Shown one piece after another: positions 30,015-40,180 of a stretch of 64,000 nucleotides of DNA (positions are counted from its first letter, which is position 1; the number at the start of each line of letters is the position of its first letter). Source of the stretch: JAHBVL01 sp963712055 (GTDB lineage: Bacteria; Chloroflexota; Chloroflexia; Thermomicrobiales; UBA6265); the NCBI GenBank assembly GCA_963712055.1, contig CAVQGN010000001.1:124001-188000 (forward strand), written 5' to 3'. The position numbers and the translations under genes were made by a program. The notes beneath the pieces are model-generated. The model was not told the origin of the DNA, did no database searches, and saw only the letters and a list, made by a program, of their open reading frames with translations.

Positions 30015-30485
30015 ATGCCGAGAAGAACCAAGATCGAGCCACGAGTTCCAACACCCGATGCCCGTTATGACAGCGAGTTGGTGACACGTTTCATCAACAA
30101 GGTCATGCAGAGAGGCAAGAAGGGTCTTGCGGAGCAGATCATGTACGGCGCGATGGAGATCATGGGCGAGCGGACTGGACGCGATCCATTGGAAGTGTTC
30201 GAGCTTGCTGTGTCCAACGCGACCCCAGTCGTCGAGGTGAAACCACGACGAGTTGGCGGAGCGACGTACCAGGTTCCGGTGCAGATCGAAGCGCGACGAC
30301 GACAGTCGCTCGCAATTCGCTGGCTTCTCACGTCGGCGCGAGCGCGTAGTGGCCGCTCGATGCAGGAAAAACTGGCTGGAGAACTCATGGATGCCGCAAA
30401 CGGCACCGGCGCAACGATCAAGCGCCGGGAGGATGTGCACCGGATGGCAGAAGCCAACCGCGCCTTCGCTCACTATCGCTATTAG
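30015..30485 (+). CDS. rpsG: 30S ribosomal protein S7
   Basis: S7 nucleates assembly of the 30S head on the 3' major domain of 16S rRNA. It opens with MPRRTKIEPRVPTPDARYDS. It continues with FINKVMQRGKKGLAEQIMYGA, VEVKPRRVGGATYQVPVQIE and the basic RRQSLAIRWLL helix. The 156-aa length is standard. It lies 198 nt after rpsL, a larger gap than elsewhere in the cluster, and 71 nt before fusA. Confidence 0.97.
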   Translation: MPRRTKIEPRVPTPDARYDSELVTRFINKVMQRGKKGLAEQIMYGAMEIMGERTGRDPLEVFELAVSNATPVVEVKPRRVGGATYQVPVQIEARRRQSLAIRWLLTSARARSGRSMQEKLAGELMDAANGTGATIKRREDVHRMAEANRAFAHYRY

Positions 30486-30556
30486 TCACCGAGTATGGGA
30501 GCGGTACGTCCGGTTGGGGCGCCACCGCGGTCGAAGTAAAGGAACGACGGAATTTC

Positions 30557-32665
30557 ATGAGTACGAGCACGGCACCTAAGCCAACGACGACTGAGCAAAC
30601 CGGGCTCGCAATGACCCGAAATATCGGCATCATTGCCCATATCGACGCAGGTAAGACGACAACAACCGAGCGCATCCTCTTCTACACCGGTCGGGTGCAC
30701 CGGCCTGGAGAAGTGCATGAAGGCGCTGCCACTATGGACTGGATGATCCAGGAACGTGAACGTGGCATCACGATTACGTCCGCTGCAACGTCCTGCTCCT
30801 GGAAGAACCACAACATCAACATCATCGACACACCGGGTCACGTCGATTTCACCGTCGAAGTTGAGCGCTCCCTGCGGGTGCTCGATGGAGGCGTGGTGGT
30901 GTTTGACGCCGTCGCCGGTGTCGAGCCACAGTCTGAAACAGTGTGGCGTCAGGCCGACAAGTACAGCGTTCCCCGCTTTTGCTTCGTCAACAAGATGGAC
31001 CGGACTGGCGCGTCATTCGAGCGGACGCTTGAGATGATCGTCGAGCGCCTGAAGGCGTCGCCGGTTCCCGTTCAGTTGCCGATCGGAGCGGAAGCAAACT
31101 TCCTCGGGATTATCGATCTCATGGAAGAATGCGCCTATATCTTCCATGACGATCTCGGCCAGAACATCGAGCAGACCGAGATTCCGCTTGAGCATGTCGA
31201 ACGAGCCGCGGAAGCGCGCCATCACATGGTCGAACTCATCGCTGAAACCGACGAAGGGTTGATGGAGCGGTATCTGGAAGATGATACGATCTCAACTCCT
31301 GAGCTAAAGGCCGCGCTTCGCGCCGCGACGCTTGCCGGAACACTTGTTCCGGTGCTCTGCGGTAGTGCCTTGAAGAACAAAGGCGTGCAGCGGATGCTCG
31401 ATGCCGTCATCGACTACCTGCCATCGCCACTTGATGTTCCGCCGGTCGAGGGAATCAATCCTAAAACCGAAGAGCCCGAGATTCGCACCGTCGCACCGGG
31501 CCAACCTTTTTCAGGTCTCGTTTTCAAGATCCAGGCAGATCCGCACGTTGGCAAACTTGCCTATATCCGCATCTATTCGGGCAGCATGGAATCAGGTAGC
31601 TATGCGCTGAACTCGACCAAAGGTGACCGCGAGCGAGTCGGTCGGCTGCTGAAGATGCACGCCAACTCCCGTGAAGAAGTCCAGACGGTCAACGCTGGAG
31701 ATATCTGCGCCATCATTGGGCTGAAGACTTCCTTTACTGGAGACACCCTTTGCGATCCCGACCACCCGATCGTTCTTGAGAACATCACCTTCCCGGAACC
31801 GGTGATCTCGGTTTCCATCGAACCCAAGACTCGAGCCGATCAGGACAAGATGGGTGGCGCTCTCGGCAAGCTCGCCGAAGAGGACCCAACGTTCCGCGTC
31901 CGATCGAACGAGGAAACGGGACAGACACTCATCGACGGGATGGGCGAGCTTCACCTCGAAGTCATCGTCGACCGTTTGCTGCGTGAGTTCAAGGTGGACG
32001 CTAATGTCGGACGTCCGCAGGTGGCCTATAAGGAAACGATCACGGTTCCTGTTCGCGCCGAAGGTCGACATGTTCGTCAGACCGGTGGCGCTGGTCAGTA
32101 TGGACATTGCGTCGTCGAGTTCGAACCGCAGGAGCGAGGCGCCGGCTATGAATTCGTCGACAAGATCGTCGGGGGCGCCATACCCCGCGAATACATCAAC
32201 TCAGTCGACCAGGGAATTCGCGAATCGCTGATCAGCGGTGGTCAAGCGGGCTTTCCGCTCGTCGACCTGAAAGCAACTCTCGTTGACGGTTCATACCACG
32301 ATGTCGACTCCAAGGAAGTGGCATACAAGATAGCCGGTTCGCTGGCGCTGAAAGAAGCTGTTCGCAAGGGCCGCCCGGCAGTGCTCGAGCCAATCATGCT
32401 GGTCGAAGTCACGACGCCTGAGGATTTCATGGGCGACGTGATTGGCGACCTTAACTCCCGCCGTGGACACATCCTCGGCATGGAGATGCGCGCTGGTGCT
32501 CAAGTGATCCGCGCGAATGTGCCGTTGGCGCAGATGTTTGGGTATGCAACGTCATTGCGGTCGGCGACCCAGGGGCGAGCGACATACTCGATGGAATTCG
32601 ATCACTATGCGCCGCTGCCAGCAATGATTCAGGAAGAAATGGTCGCCAAGACCAATCGGGTCTAG
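30557..32665 (+). CDS. fusA: Elongation factor G
   Basis: EF-G is the GTPase that drives ribosomal translocation. The G motifs are intact: G1 AHIDAGKTTTTERIL, G3 DTPGHVDFTVEVE, G4 NKMDRTGA and G5 GSALKNKG. Domains II to V follow through GELHLEVIVDRLLREF and the terminal LPAMIQEEMVAK. The length of 702 aa is normal for a canonical EF-G rather than a duplicate copy. It occupies the standard rpsL-rpsG-fusA-tuf position. Confidence 0.97.
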   Translation: MSTSTAPKPTTTEQTGLAMTRNIGIIAHIDAGKTTTTERILFYTGRVHRPGEVHEGAATMDWMIQERERGITITSAATSCSWKNHNINIIDTPGHVDFTVEVERSLRVLDGGVVVFDAVAGVEPQSETVWRQADKYSVPRFCFVNKMDRTGASFERTLEMIVERLKASPVPVQLPIGAEANFLGIIDLMEECAYIFHDDLGQNIEQTEIPLEHVERAAEARHHMVELIAETDEGLMERYLEDDTISTPELKAALRAATLAGTLVPVLCGSALKNKGVQRMLDAVIDYLPSPLDVPPVEGINPKTEEPEIRTVAPGQPFSGLVFKIQADPHVGKLAYIRIYSGSMESGSYALNSTKGDRERVGRLLKMHANSREEVQTVNAGDICAIIGLKTSFTGDTLCDPDHPIVLENITFPEPVISVSIEPKTRADQDKMGGALGKLAEEDPTFRVRSNEETGQTLIDGMGELHLEVIVDRLLREFKVDANVGRPQVAYKETITVPVRAEGRHVRQTGGAGQYGHCVVEFEPQERGAGYEFVDKIVGGAIPREYINSVDQGIRESLISGGQAGFPLVDLKATLVDGSYHDVDSKEVAYKIAGSLALKEAVRKGRPAVLEPIMLVEVTTPEDFMGDVIGDLNSRRGHILGMEMRAGAQVIRANVPLAQMFGYATSLRSATQGRATYSMEFDHYAPLPAMIQEEMVAKTNRV

Positions 32666-32724
32666 AAACCTGAACCGCTAAACGACTGTTATTGAGACGC
32701 TGAGCTGAGAAAGGAACAACAGAA

Positions 32725-33924
<1,200 letters not shown>

Positions 33925-33957
33925 GACTCGGATCCTACCGGGAACGGAGAACAGAAC

Positions 33958-34278
33958 ATGGTAACGAAGAAGCAGTCACAAAAGATCAGGATCCGACTCA
34001 AAGCCTACGACCACCGGATTCTTGATCAGTCGGCGGCCAAGATCGTCGAGACAGCTGAATCCACCGGCGCCAAGGTTGCCGGTCCGATTCCGCTGCCGAC
34101 CAGAATCGAGAAGTTCTGTGTCATCCGCTCGCCGTTCATCGACAAGGATTCGCAGGAGCAGTTCGAGATCCGCACCCACAAGCGGCTGATCGACGTGCTC
34201 GAGCCCAGCGGCAACACGATTCGGGCGCTGATGCGTTTGAATCTGCCGGCTGGCGTTGATATCGAAATCAAACTCTAG
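33958..34278 (+). CDS. rpsJ: 30S ribosomal protein S10
   Basis: S10 belongs to the 30S head and doubles as the NusE antitermination factor. The 106-residue protein shows KIRIRLKAYDHRILDQSA, GPIPLPTRIEKFCVIRSPFI and FEIRTHKRLIDVLEPS. It starts with ATG 33 nt after tuf behind CGGAGA, so no separate S10 promoter is evident here. A small GCTGAGGA/TCCTCGGC hairpin lies in the 112-nt gap before rplC. Confidence 0.97.
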   Translation: MVTKKQSQKIRIRLKAYDHRILDQSAAKIVETAESTGAKVAGPIPLPTRIEKFCVIRSPFIDKDSQEQFEIRTHKRLIDVLEPSGNTIRALMRLNLPAGVDIEIKL

Positions 34279-34390
34279 GAGTTTGACCGCGGCTGAGGAT
34301 GGTCCTCGGCAGCAAAATGGTGAGTTCACGCTCTATACGCCCAAACGGCTGCGAGGCTGACGGGATTCCTGGGAGGTCAGGAGAGAGCCA

Positions 34391-35023
34391 ATGATTCAAG
34401 GAATGATTGGAAGAAAAGTCGGAATGACGCAGGTCTTTGATGAGACCGGCGCAGCATTCCCGGCAACAGTGATCGAATGTGGCCCGAACGTGGTCACGCA
34501 GATCAAAACGACCGACAAAGATGGCTATGAGGCGGTCCAACTTGGGTTCGACCTGGATTCGCGTTTGACCCGTCCAGAGCAAGGACACCGGCGTGAGTCG
34601 GGCTTCATGTCCAAGCATCTGCGCGAGGTCAAGGGCACTGACATCGAGAAACTCGAAGTTGGGCAAGTTTTCAAAGCCGATCTTTTCTCCGAAGGAACGC
34701 TGGTCGATGTAACCGGTGTTTCTAAGGGTCGAGGGTTCCAGGGTGGTGTCAAGCGGCATGGTTTCGCCGGCGGTCCGAAGACCCACGGTCAGTCTGACCG
34801 TTTGCGGGCGCCTGGTTCCATTGGTTCGAGTGCTACCCCGGGTCGCGTCTGGAAGGGCATGAAAATGGCCGGCCGGATGGGCAACGATCAGGTGACTGTC
34901 ATGAATTTGAACGTCCTCAAGGTCGATGCTGATCGGAATCTGCTGGTAATCAAGGGTTCTGTTCCGGGAAGCAACAACTCGATTGTCCTTATTCGCCAGG
35001 CTGTCAAGCCGGATACGAAGTAG
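34391..35023 (+). CDS. rplC: 50S ribosomal protein L3
   Basis: L3 initiates 50S assembly and reaches toward the peptidyl-transferase centre. IGRKVGMTQVFDETG opens the protein. VTGVSKGRGFQGGVKRHGFA is followed by GPKTHGQSDRLRAPGSIGSS in the extended loop, and GRMGNDQVTVMNLNV follows. The 210-aa length is typical. The glutamine in HGQSDR is the residue methylated by PrmB in other bacteria. AGGAGAGAG precedes the ATG. Confidence 0.97.
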   Translation: MIQGMIGRKVGMTQVFDETGAAFPATVIECGPNVVTQIKTTDKDGYEAVQLGFDLDSRLTRPEQGHRRESGFMSKHLREVKGTDIEKLEVGQVFKADLFSEGTLVDVTGVSKGRGFQGGVKRHGFAGGPKTHGQSDRLRAPGSIGSSATPGRVWKGMKMAGRMGNDQVTVMNLNVLKVDADRNLLVIKGSVPGSNNSIVLIRQAVKPDTK

Positions 35024-35052
35024 TCAGCAGCGCACGGTTGAGAGGAATTCTG

Positions 35053-35754
35053 ATGAAACACGACGTTGTAAATCTCAAAGGCGCTGTCGTCGACTCGGTT
35101 GAGCTTGACGAGACCGTCTGGGGCATCGAACCGAATATCCCGATCATGCACCAGGCTCTCGTTATGCAGCTGGCAAATAAGCGTCTTGGAACGAGTGATA
35201 CGAAGACCCGGGCAGAAGTCCGTGGTGGTGGCCGCAAGCCATGGCGCCAGAAAGGAACTGGTCGAGCGCGACAGGGTTCGATCCGCGCGCCGCACTGGGT
35301 CGGCGGTGGTGTGACCTTCGGGCCGCATCCTCGTTCTTATACTCAGCGGATGCCGCGACGGATGCGGCGTTTGGCGGTCCGGTCGGCCCTGTCAGCCAAG
35401 CTGCGCGACGAGCGGGTACTGATCGTGGATGGCTTGCTGGAAATGGAGCCACGAACCAAGGAAATGAAAAGCGTTCTTGCGGCAATGCCGGAGTCACGGT
35501 CGTTTCTCCTGGTCATCGCCGACGCTTCGGATACCGTGACCCGGGCAGCGAACAACTTGCCGAATGTGAAGACGCTCCATGCGGGGTATCTGAATGTTCG
35601 TGATCTGCTGAAGTACGATCGCATTGTCTTCACCAAGGAATCGCTGCCGCTGATCGAAGGCATCCTGGCGTTGCCGCTCGACCGTCGTGAGCCGAGTTCG
35701 TTCAAGGCAGCTCGGTTGGCTGCGAAGGCTGAAAGGGTTGCTGGAAATGGCTGA
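35053..35754 (+). CDS. rplD: 50S ribosomal protein L4
   Basis: L4 lines the exit tunnel. The ATG at 35053 (233 aa) has GAGAGG 6 nt upstream and is preferred over codons upstream. The loop TRAEVRGGGRKPWRQKGTGR, continuing into ARQGSIRAPHWVGGGV, is the tunnel extension where macrolide-resistance changes occur elsewhere. The globular C-terminal part ends in a basic tail. Its last 8 nt overlap the start of rplW, which indicates coupled translation. Confidence 0.96.
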   Translation: MKHDVVNLKGAVVDSVELDETVWGIEPNIPIMHQALVMQLANKRLGTSDTKTRAEVRGGGRKPWRQKGTGRARQGSIRAPHWVGGGVTFGPHPRSYTQRMPRRMRRLAVRSALSAKLRDERVLIVDGLLEMEPRTKEMKSVLAAMPESRSFLLVIADASDTVTRAANNLPNVKTLHAGYLNVRDLLKYDRIVFTKESLPLIEGILALPLDRREPSSFKAARLAAKAERVAGNG

Positions 35755-36058
35755 GCTTCGCGTTGAACAGATTCTGCGCCGACCGCATATCACCGAGAAA
35801 AACACGAATTTGATGGAACAGAGCCAGTACACCTTTGAGGTGGACTTGCAGGCAAATAAGATTCAGATCCGGGAAGCGGTCGAGAAGACCTTTGATGTCC
35901 GGGTTCTGGCGGTCAACACCATGGTGGTGAAAGGCAAGGCCAAATCCCGGGTCGCGTCTCGCCGTGGTGGCCGGATCAATGGCCGCGAAGCAAAGTGGAA
36001 GAAAGCGATCGTGACCTTGTATCCCGGCGATCGTATTGACATTTTTGAGCAGATTTAA
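35747..36058 (+). CDS. rplW: 50S ribosomal protein L23
   Basis: L23 sits at the tunnel exit and docks SRP and trigger factor. The ATG at 35747 gives 103 aa starting MAELRVEQILRRPHITEKNT. FEVDLQANKIQIREAVEKTF and VRVLAVNTMVVKGK follow in the family order. The reading frame opens earlier, but this start overlaps the rplD stop by 8 nt and matches homologues. rplB follows after 24 nt. Confidence 0.96.
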   Translation: MAELRVEQILRRPHITEKNTNLMEQSQYTFEVDLQANKIQIREAVEKTFDVRVLAVNTMVVKGKAKSRVASRRGGRINGREAKWKKAIVTLYPGDRIDIFEQI

Positions 36059-36082
36059 GCGGCGCCAAGAGGAGATCTGATA

Positions 36083-36922
36083 ATGCCAGTACGCAAGTAC
36101 AGACCAACATCGCCCGGGCGTCGCCAGATGAGCGTCAGCGGATTCGATGAGATTACGAAGGGGACACCGGAAAAGAGCCTCCTTCGTCCGCTCAAGAAGC
36201 ACTCGGGTCGCAACAACATCGGTCGGATTACGGTCCGGCATCGCGGTGGTGGAAACCGCCGTCACTACAGGTTGATCGATTTCAAGCGGAACAAGTTTTC
36301 GGTTCCGGCACGTGTTGCCGCGATCGAATACGATCCAAATCGTTCGGCCCGGATTGCGCTGCTTTTCTATCATGACGGCGAAAAGCGCTATATCATCGCT
36401 CCGGTCGGTTTGAAAGTGAACGACACGGTTGTGGCTGGACCGGATGCTCCCATCCGGATTGGCAACGCGTTGCCACTGCGCAATATCCCGGTCGGTTCTG
36501 AAATTCACAATGTTGAACTTCGCAAGGGTGGCGGTGGCCAGCTCGCCAGGTCGGCTGGATCCTCGATCCAGCTGATGGGTAAAGCAGAAAACACTGCCGT
36601 TCTGCGAATGCCTTCTGGCGAGGTGCGGCGGGTCCACCTCGATTGCATGGCGACGCTCGGCCAGGTTGGCAACGTTGATCATGAAAACGTGGTGATCGGA
36701 AAAGCTGGGCGCAATCGCCACCGTGGCAAGCGCCCAACCGTTCGTGGATCCGTGATGAACCCTCGCGACCATCCGCATGGCGGTGGCGAAGGGAAAGCGC
36801 CGATTGGTGGTCAGCCGAAGACCAAGTGGGGCAAGCCCGCATTCCAAAGCACACGGAACAGCAAGCGGACTGACTCGATGATTGTTCGACGGCGAACAGC
36901 CAGTAAGCGGCGTGGCAGATAA
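36083..36922 (+). CDS. rplB: 50S ribosomal protein L2
   Basis: L2 is essential for subunit joining and peptidyl transfer. It shows VRKYRPTSPGRRQMSVSGFD, GRITVRHRGGGNRRHYRLID, VGNVDHENVVIGKAGRNRH and the C-terminal NPRDHPHGGGEGKAPIGG, which contains the conserved active-centre His. The length of 279 aa is standard. AGAGGAG precedes the ATG by about 8 nt. Confidence 0.98.
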   Translation: MPVRKYRPTSPGRRQMSVSGFDEITKGTPEKSLLRPLKKHSGRNNIGRITVRHRGGGNRRHYRLIDFKRNKFSVPARVAAIEYDPNRSARIALLFYHDGEKRYIIAPVGLKVNDTVVAGPDAPIRIGNALPLRNIPVGSEIHNVELRKGGGGQLARSAGSSIQLMGKAENTAVLRMPSGEVRRVHLDCMATLGQVGNVDHENVVIGKAGRNRHRGKRPTVRGSVMNPRDHPHGGGEGKAPIGGQPKTKWGKPAFQSTRNSKRTDSMIVRRRTASKRRGR

Positions 36923-36949
36923 GCAACGGCTCTCGCAACGGAGGAAACC

Positions 36950-37231
36950 GTGAGTAGAAGTTCGAAAAAGGGACCTTACGTCGACGTCAAACTGATGGCG
37001 AAGATTGAGGCTCAGAACCGAAGTAATGAACGACGTGTTGTCCGCACCTGGGCGCGAGCGTGTGTGATCTTCCCTGAGATGGTGGGCCACACGATCGCTG
37101 TCCACAACGGTCGCCAGCATGTTCCAGTCTATGTCACTGAACAGATGGTGGGCCATCGACTCGGCGAGTTCGCGCCAACCCGGACTTACCGGGGCCACGG
37201 TAAAGATGCCGACCGGCGGATTCGGCGTTAG
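36950..37231 (+). CDS. rpsS: 30S ribosomal protein S19
   Basis: S19 binds the 30S head with S13 near the A and P sites. The 93-residue protein starts at GTG behind CGGAGGAAA. It shows SRSSKKGPYVDVKLMAKIE, TWARACVIFPEMVGHTIAVH, NGRQHVPVYVTEQMVGHRLG and EFAPTRTYRGHGKD. All family blocks are present and the length is usual. Confidence 0.97.
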   Translation: MSRSSKKGPYVDVKLMAKIEAQNRSNERRVVRTWARACVIFPEMVGHTIAVHNGRQHVPVYVTEQMVGHRLGEFAPTRTYRGHGKDADRRIRR

Positions 37232-37254
37232 GGCGCGAAGGAAGTAGGGAAGCG

Positions 37255-37596
37255 ATGGAAGTAACAGCGAGTATTGATCGGGTGCGGGTTTCCCCGCGCA
37301 AAGCCAGACTGGTAGTCGACCTGGTGCGGGGCAAGAAGTTGACCGAAGCGCAAGCGATCATGCGGTTTGTGCCGAACAAAACCGCCGACGATGTTGGGCG
37401 ATTGCTCAAATCCGTGGCGGCGAACGCCGAAAACAACTTTGACCTCGATCCGGAAGATCTCTGGATCAAGGAAATCTACGTCAACGAAGGCCCAACCATG
37501 CGGCGCTTCCGTGCGAAGGCGCGCGGCCGGGTCGGCAAGATCCTGAAGCGGTCGAGTCAGATTACCGTGGTGGCCGTGAGCAGGGAGGACCAGTAG
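37255..37596 (+). CDS. rplV: 50S ribosomal protein L22
   Basis: L22 contributes the second tunnel-wall loop opposite L4. The 113-residue protein has VSPRKARLVVDLVRGKKLTE near the N terminus and WIKEIYVNEGPTMRRFRAKA with GRVGKILKRSSQITVVAV in the extended hairpin. It ends 1 nt before rpsC, whose ribosome site AGGGAGG lies inside rplV. Confidence 0.96.
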   Translation: MEVTASIDRVRVSPRKARLVVDLVRGKKLTEAQAIMRFVPNKTADDVGRLLKSVAANAENNFDLDPEDLWIKEIYVNEGPTMRRFRAKARGRVGKILKRSSQITVVAVSREDQ

Positions 37597-37597
37597 T

Positions 37598-38284
37598 ATG
37601 GGACGAAAGGTCAATCCAGTCGGCTTCCGACTAGGCATCGTAACGGACTGGGAGTCCACCTGGTTCGCTGAACGGAATTACACCGAGCAACTGCACGAAG
37701 ATCTTGCGATCCGTAAGTTCATCTTTGAGCAGATGCCACGAGCGGGTATCTCCAGGGTCGAACTCGAAAGGTCGGCCAATAAGGTCGATGTCACGCTGTT
37801 TACGTCCAAGCCAGGCATCGTCATTGGCAAGCAGGGCTCAAATGTCGAACGCATGAAGGCGAGCATGGAATCTGAGTTTGGCAAGAAGATCAATCTCAAG
37901 ATCGAAGAAATCAAGGTTCCGGAGACCGACGCGCAATTGATCGCCGAGAGTATCGCCGAGCAGATCGCTCGCCGTGTTTCCTATCGCCGAGCCATGAAGC
38001 ATTCCGTGCAGCAGGCTATGAGGCGTGGAGCAAAGGGCGTGAAGATTCGCCTTTCCGGCCGCTTGGGTGGAGCGGAAATGAGTCGGTCGGTCATCGAGAT
38101 GGATGGTCGGGTGCCGCTGCACACGCTCCGTGCCGATATCGATTTCGCCGTCGTTCACGCTCACACCACGTATGGCCGGATCGGCGTCAAGGTCTGGGTC
38201 TACAACGGTGATGTTTTGCCAGAGCTGAAAGCATCCGATGCCGCATTGGCCGCAGACTTGCTGGCCGTGCCAATTGGCGAATAA
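37598..38284 (+). CDS. rpsC: 30S ribosomal protein S3
   Basis: S3 guards the mRNA entry tunnel. MGRKVNPVGFRLGIVTDWES opens the protein. The KH domain carries TSKPGIVIGKQGSNVERMKA, with the GxxG loop as GKQG. The C-terminal domain has VKIRLSGRLGGAEMSRS and HTTYGRIGVKVWVYNGD. The length of 228 aa is normal. It is coupled to rplV by a 1-nt gap. Confidence 0.97.
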   Translation: MGRKVNPVGFRLGIVTDWESTWFAERNYTEQLHEDLAIRKFIFEQMPRAGISRVELERSANKVDVTLFTSKPGIVIGKQGSNVERMKASMESEFGKKINLKIEEIKVPETDAQLIAESIAEQIARRVSYRRAMKHSVQQAMRRGAKGVKIRLSGRLGGAEMSRSVIEMDGRVPLHTLRADIDFAVVHAHTTYGRIGVKVWVYNGDVLPELKASDAALAADLLAVPIGE

Positions 38285-38308
38285 GCGAGTCTAGAGGAAA
38301 GTATTGCC

Positions 38309-38755
38309 ATGTTAATGCCGAAGCGCACCAAATATCGCAAGCCATTTCGGCCTCGTAAGAACCGGGGTCAGGCTCAGCGCGGCACGGAGATCAATTTCGG
38401 CGAGTACGGGTTGCAGGTGATTGAACCGGCCTGGATTTCGGCGAGACAGTTGGAGTCTGGTCGACGTGCGATCACGAATTACCTCCGCCGTGGCGGGAAG
38501 GTCTGGATCCGTGTTTTTCCCGATCGGGTGATCACGCAGAAACCAGCTGAGACCCGCATGGGTTCTGGTAAGGGCGCGCCGGAGTATTGGGTCGCGGTGG
38601 TGAAGCCGGGCCGAATGCTCTATGAAATTGCCGGAGTTCCGCAAGAGAGCGCTGAAGAGGCCCTCCGCCGCGCAGCCATGAAAATGCCGGTCAAATGCAA
38701 ATTCGTCACCAAGGCCGAGGTTGGCATTGGTGTTGGCGGCGGGGAAGAGGAGTAA
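38309..38755 (+). CDS. rplP: 50S ribosomal protein L16
   Basis: L16 organises the A-site region of the 50S subunit. MLMPKRTKYRKPFRPRKNRG is followed by GEYGLQVIEPAWISARQLES, KVWIRVFPDRVITQKPAETR and MGSGKGAPEYWVAVVKPGRM. The length is 148 aa. Two in-frame ATG codons (38309 and 38315) share the AGAGGAAAG site; most homologues start at MPKR, equal to 38315. The C terminus is mildly acidic and ends 5 nt before rpmC. Confidence 0.96.
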   Translation: MLMPKRTKYRKPFRPRKNRGQAQRGTEINFGEYGLQVIEPAWISARQLESGRRAITNYLRRGGKVWIRVFPDRVITQKPAETRMGSGKGAPEYWVAVVKPGRMLYEIAGVPQESAEEALRRAAMKMPVKCKFVTKAEVGIGVGGGEEE

Positions 38756-38760
38756 AGTCT

Positions 38761-38985
38761 GTGAAACCTAGTGAGATTCGAGCTATGAGTGATGCTCAGG
38801 TCGAGGTTCAGTTGACCGAGCTGCTCGAAGAATGGCGAAATCTTCGGTTCCAGGAGGCTGTCGGTTCATTGACCGATACCGCCAGAATCGGCAAAATCCG
38901 CAAGGATGTCGCCCGAATAATGACGATTCAGCATGAGCGAATGCTCGACGCCGAAGCAACCGAGCTTCTGAGCGCCGGGAAGTAG
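38761..38985 (+). CDS. rpmC: 50S ribosomal protein L29
   Basis: L29 lies at the tunnel exit beside L23. The GTG at 38761 (74 aa, VKPSEIRAMSDAQVEVQLTE) is chosen because AGGAG lies 8 nt upstream, inside the end of rplP. The two-helix body contains LLEEWRNLRFQEAVGSLTD and ARIGKIRKDVARIMTIQHER, matching the family core. rpsQ follows after 24 nt. Confidence 0.93.
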   Translation: MKPSEIRAMSDAQVEVQLTELLEEWRNLRFQEAVGSLTDTARIGKIRKDVARIMTIQHERMLDAEATELLSAGK

Positions 38986-39009
38986 TAACTGGCTAAAGGG
39001 GCGAAGAGT

Positions 39010-39309
39010 ATGGCAGAGCGTGACTTGATGGAAGTTGAAGCAAAATCCGCATCGCAAACCCAGCGAACTCAGAAGATCGGCAAAGTGGTGAGCGATTCGA
39101 TGGACAAGACAGTGGTGATTTCGGTCGACTATGTGCGCCGGCACCCGCTATATCACAAGCGGATTACCCGTACGAGCAAGTTCATGGCGCACGACGAGCA
39201 AAACACGTGCAAGATCGGCGACATCGTTCGGATCGAGGAGACTCGACCGCTGTCGAAACGAAAGAACTGGATCGTCCGGGAAATCATCGAACGGTCTATT
39301 CAGGTCTAG
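39010..39309 (+). CDS. rpsQ: 30S ribosomal protein S17
   Basis: S17 is an early-binding OB-fold protein of the 30S body. After an N-terminal extension of about 20 residues, the core reads KIGKVVSDSMDKTVVISVDY, VRRHPLYHKRITRTSKFMAH, CKIGDIVRIEETRPLSKRK and WIVREIIERS. At 99 aa it is longer than the usual 80-90 because of that extension. GGGGCGAAG precedes the ATG. Confidence 0.95.
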   Translation: MAERDLMEVEAKSASQTQRTQKIGKVVSDSMDKTVVISVDYVRRHPLYHKRITRTSKFMAHDEQNTCKIGDIVRIEETRPLSKRKNWIVREIIERSIQV

Positions 39310-39340
39310 TGTTTCAAACGAAGCAGAGAAGGAAGACGCG

Positions 39341-39709
39341 GTGATTCAGCCTCAGACTCGATTGCGAGTGGCAGACAATAGCGGTGCCAGAGAAATCATG
39401 TGCATCCGGGTTCTTGGTGGAGCGTCGAAAAAGTATGGCCGTGTCGGCGATACCATCATCGCGTCGGTCAAGGTGGCCCAGCCGAACTCTGGCGTGAAAA
39501 AGGGTGATGTGGTTCGCGCGGTGGTCGTGCGAACGGCGCAAGAGTACGGTCGGCAGGACGGCAGCCACATCAAGTTCGATGACAATGCGGCCGTACTGAT
39601 CAACCTCCAGGGCGCACCTCGAGGAACGCGCATCTTCGGCCCGGTCGGTCGGGAGTTGCGTGATCGACAGTTTATGCGCATCGTCTCGCTGGCTCCGGAA
39701 GTTCTCTAG
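39341..39709 (+). CDS. rplN: 50S ribosomal protein L14
   Basis: L14 sits at the intersubunit face. The GTG at 39341 gives 122 aa beginning VIQPQTRLRVADNSGAREIM. Further blocks are GVKKGDVVRAVVVRTAQEYG, IKFDDNAAVLINLQGAPRGT and RIFGPVGRELRDRQFMRIVS. The AGAAGGAAG motif lies upstream of the GTG. Codons upstream of 39341 overlap rpsQ in another frame and are not part of the gene. Confidence 0.97.
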   Translation: MIQPQTRLRVADNSGAREIMCIRVLGGASKKYGRVGDTIIASVKVAQPNSGVKKGDVVRAVVVRTAQEYGRQDGSHIKFDDNAAVLINLQGAPRGTRIFGPVGRELRDRQFMRIVSLAPEVL

Positions 39710-39755
39710 GTCGCCGGCAGACCACAAACCGACGTAAGAAAGGCGCAACAAAGCG

Positions 39756-40082
39756 ATGCGGAAAATTCGAAGAGGCGATGAAGTCGAAGTCATCGCCGGT
39801 AAAAACAAGGGACAACGTGGCAAGGTCCGGATCAATATGGTCTCGGAGGACCGTGTCATCGTCGAGGGTGTCAACATCGCGATCAAGCACGTTGCTCGAG
39901 GTCGAGCCCGCCAGGCGGGGCGGATCGAAATCGAAGCGCCACTGCATGTATCGAAGGTGATGCTGATCTGCCCAGCATGCGAGAAACGGGTACGCGTCGG
40001 TGTCCGAGAAGGCGGCGACGGCAAGAACGAGCGCTATTGCAAGTCGTGTGATTCGTCCATTGCCAATCGGCCGGACGCGTAG
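39756..40082 (+). CDS. rplX: 50S ribosomal protein L24
   Basis: L24 is an assembly initiator of the 50S subunit. The KOW motif VEVIAGKNKGQRGKVRIN lies near residues 10-27, followed by RVIVEGVNIAIKHV. The C-terminal part holds CPAC and CKSC pairs, so it is a zinc-ribbon type L24. The length is 108 aa. rplE follows after a gap of about 100 nt. Confidence 0.95.
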   Translation: MRKIRRGDEVEVIAGKNKGQRGKVRINMVSEDRVIVEGVNIAIKHVARGRARQAGRIEIEAPLHVSKVMLICPACEKRVRVGVREGGDGKNERYCKSCDSSIANRPDA

Positions 40083-40180
40083 AGAAGCCAGCTATTGGAA
40101 GGCCGTCCTGAGCGCGCAGAGAAAACCGCGGACCAGGAGTGAACGGCGCACAGGAACGAATGGATAAGAGGTTCATCACC

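Noticed and set aside
35702..37198. Long minus-strand open frame (498 codons) opposite rplW-rplB-rpsS
   Set aside because: It is a shadow of GC-rich ribosomal protein genes whose products are unambiguous on the plus strand.
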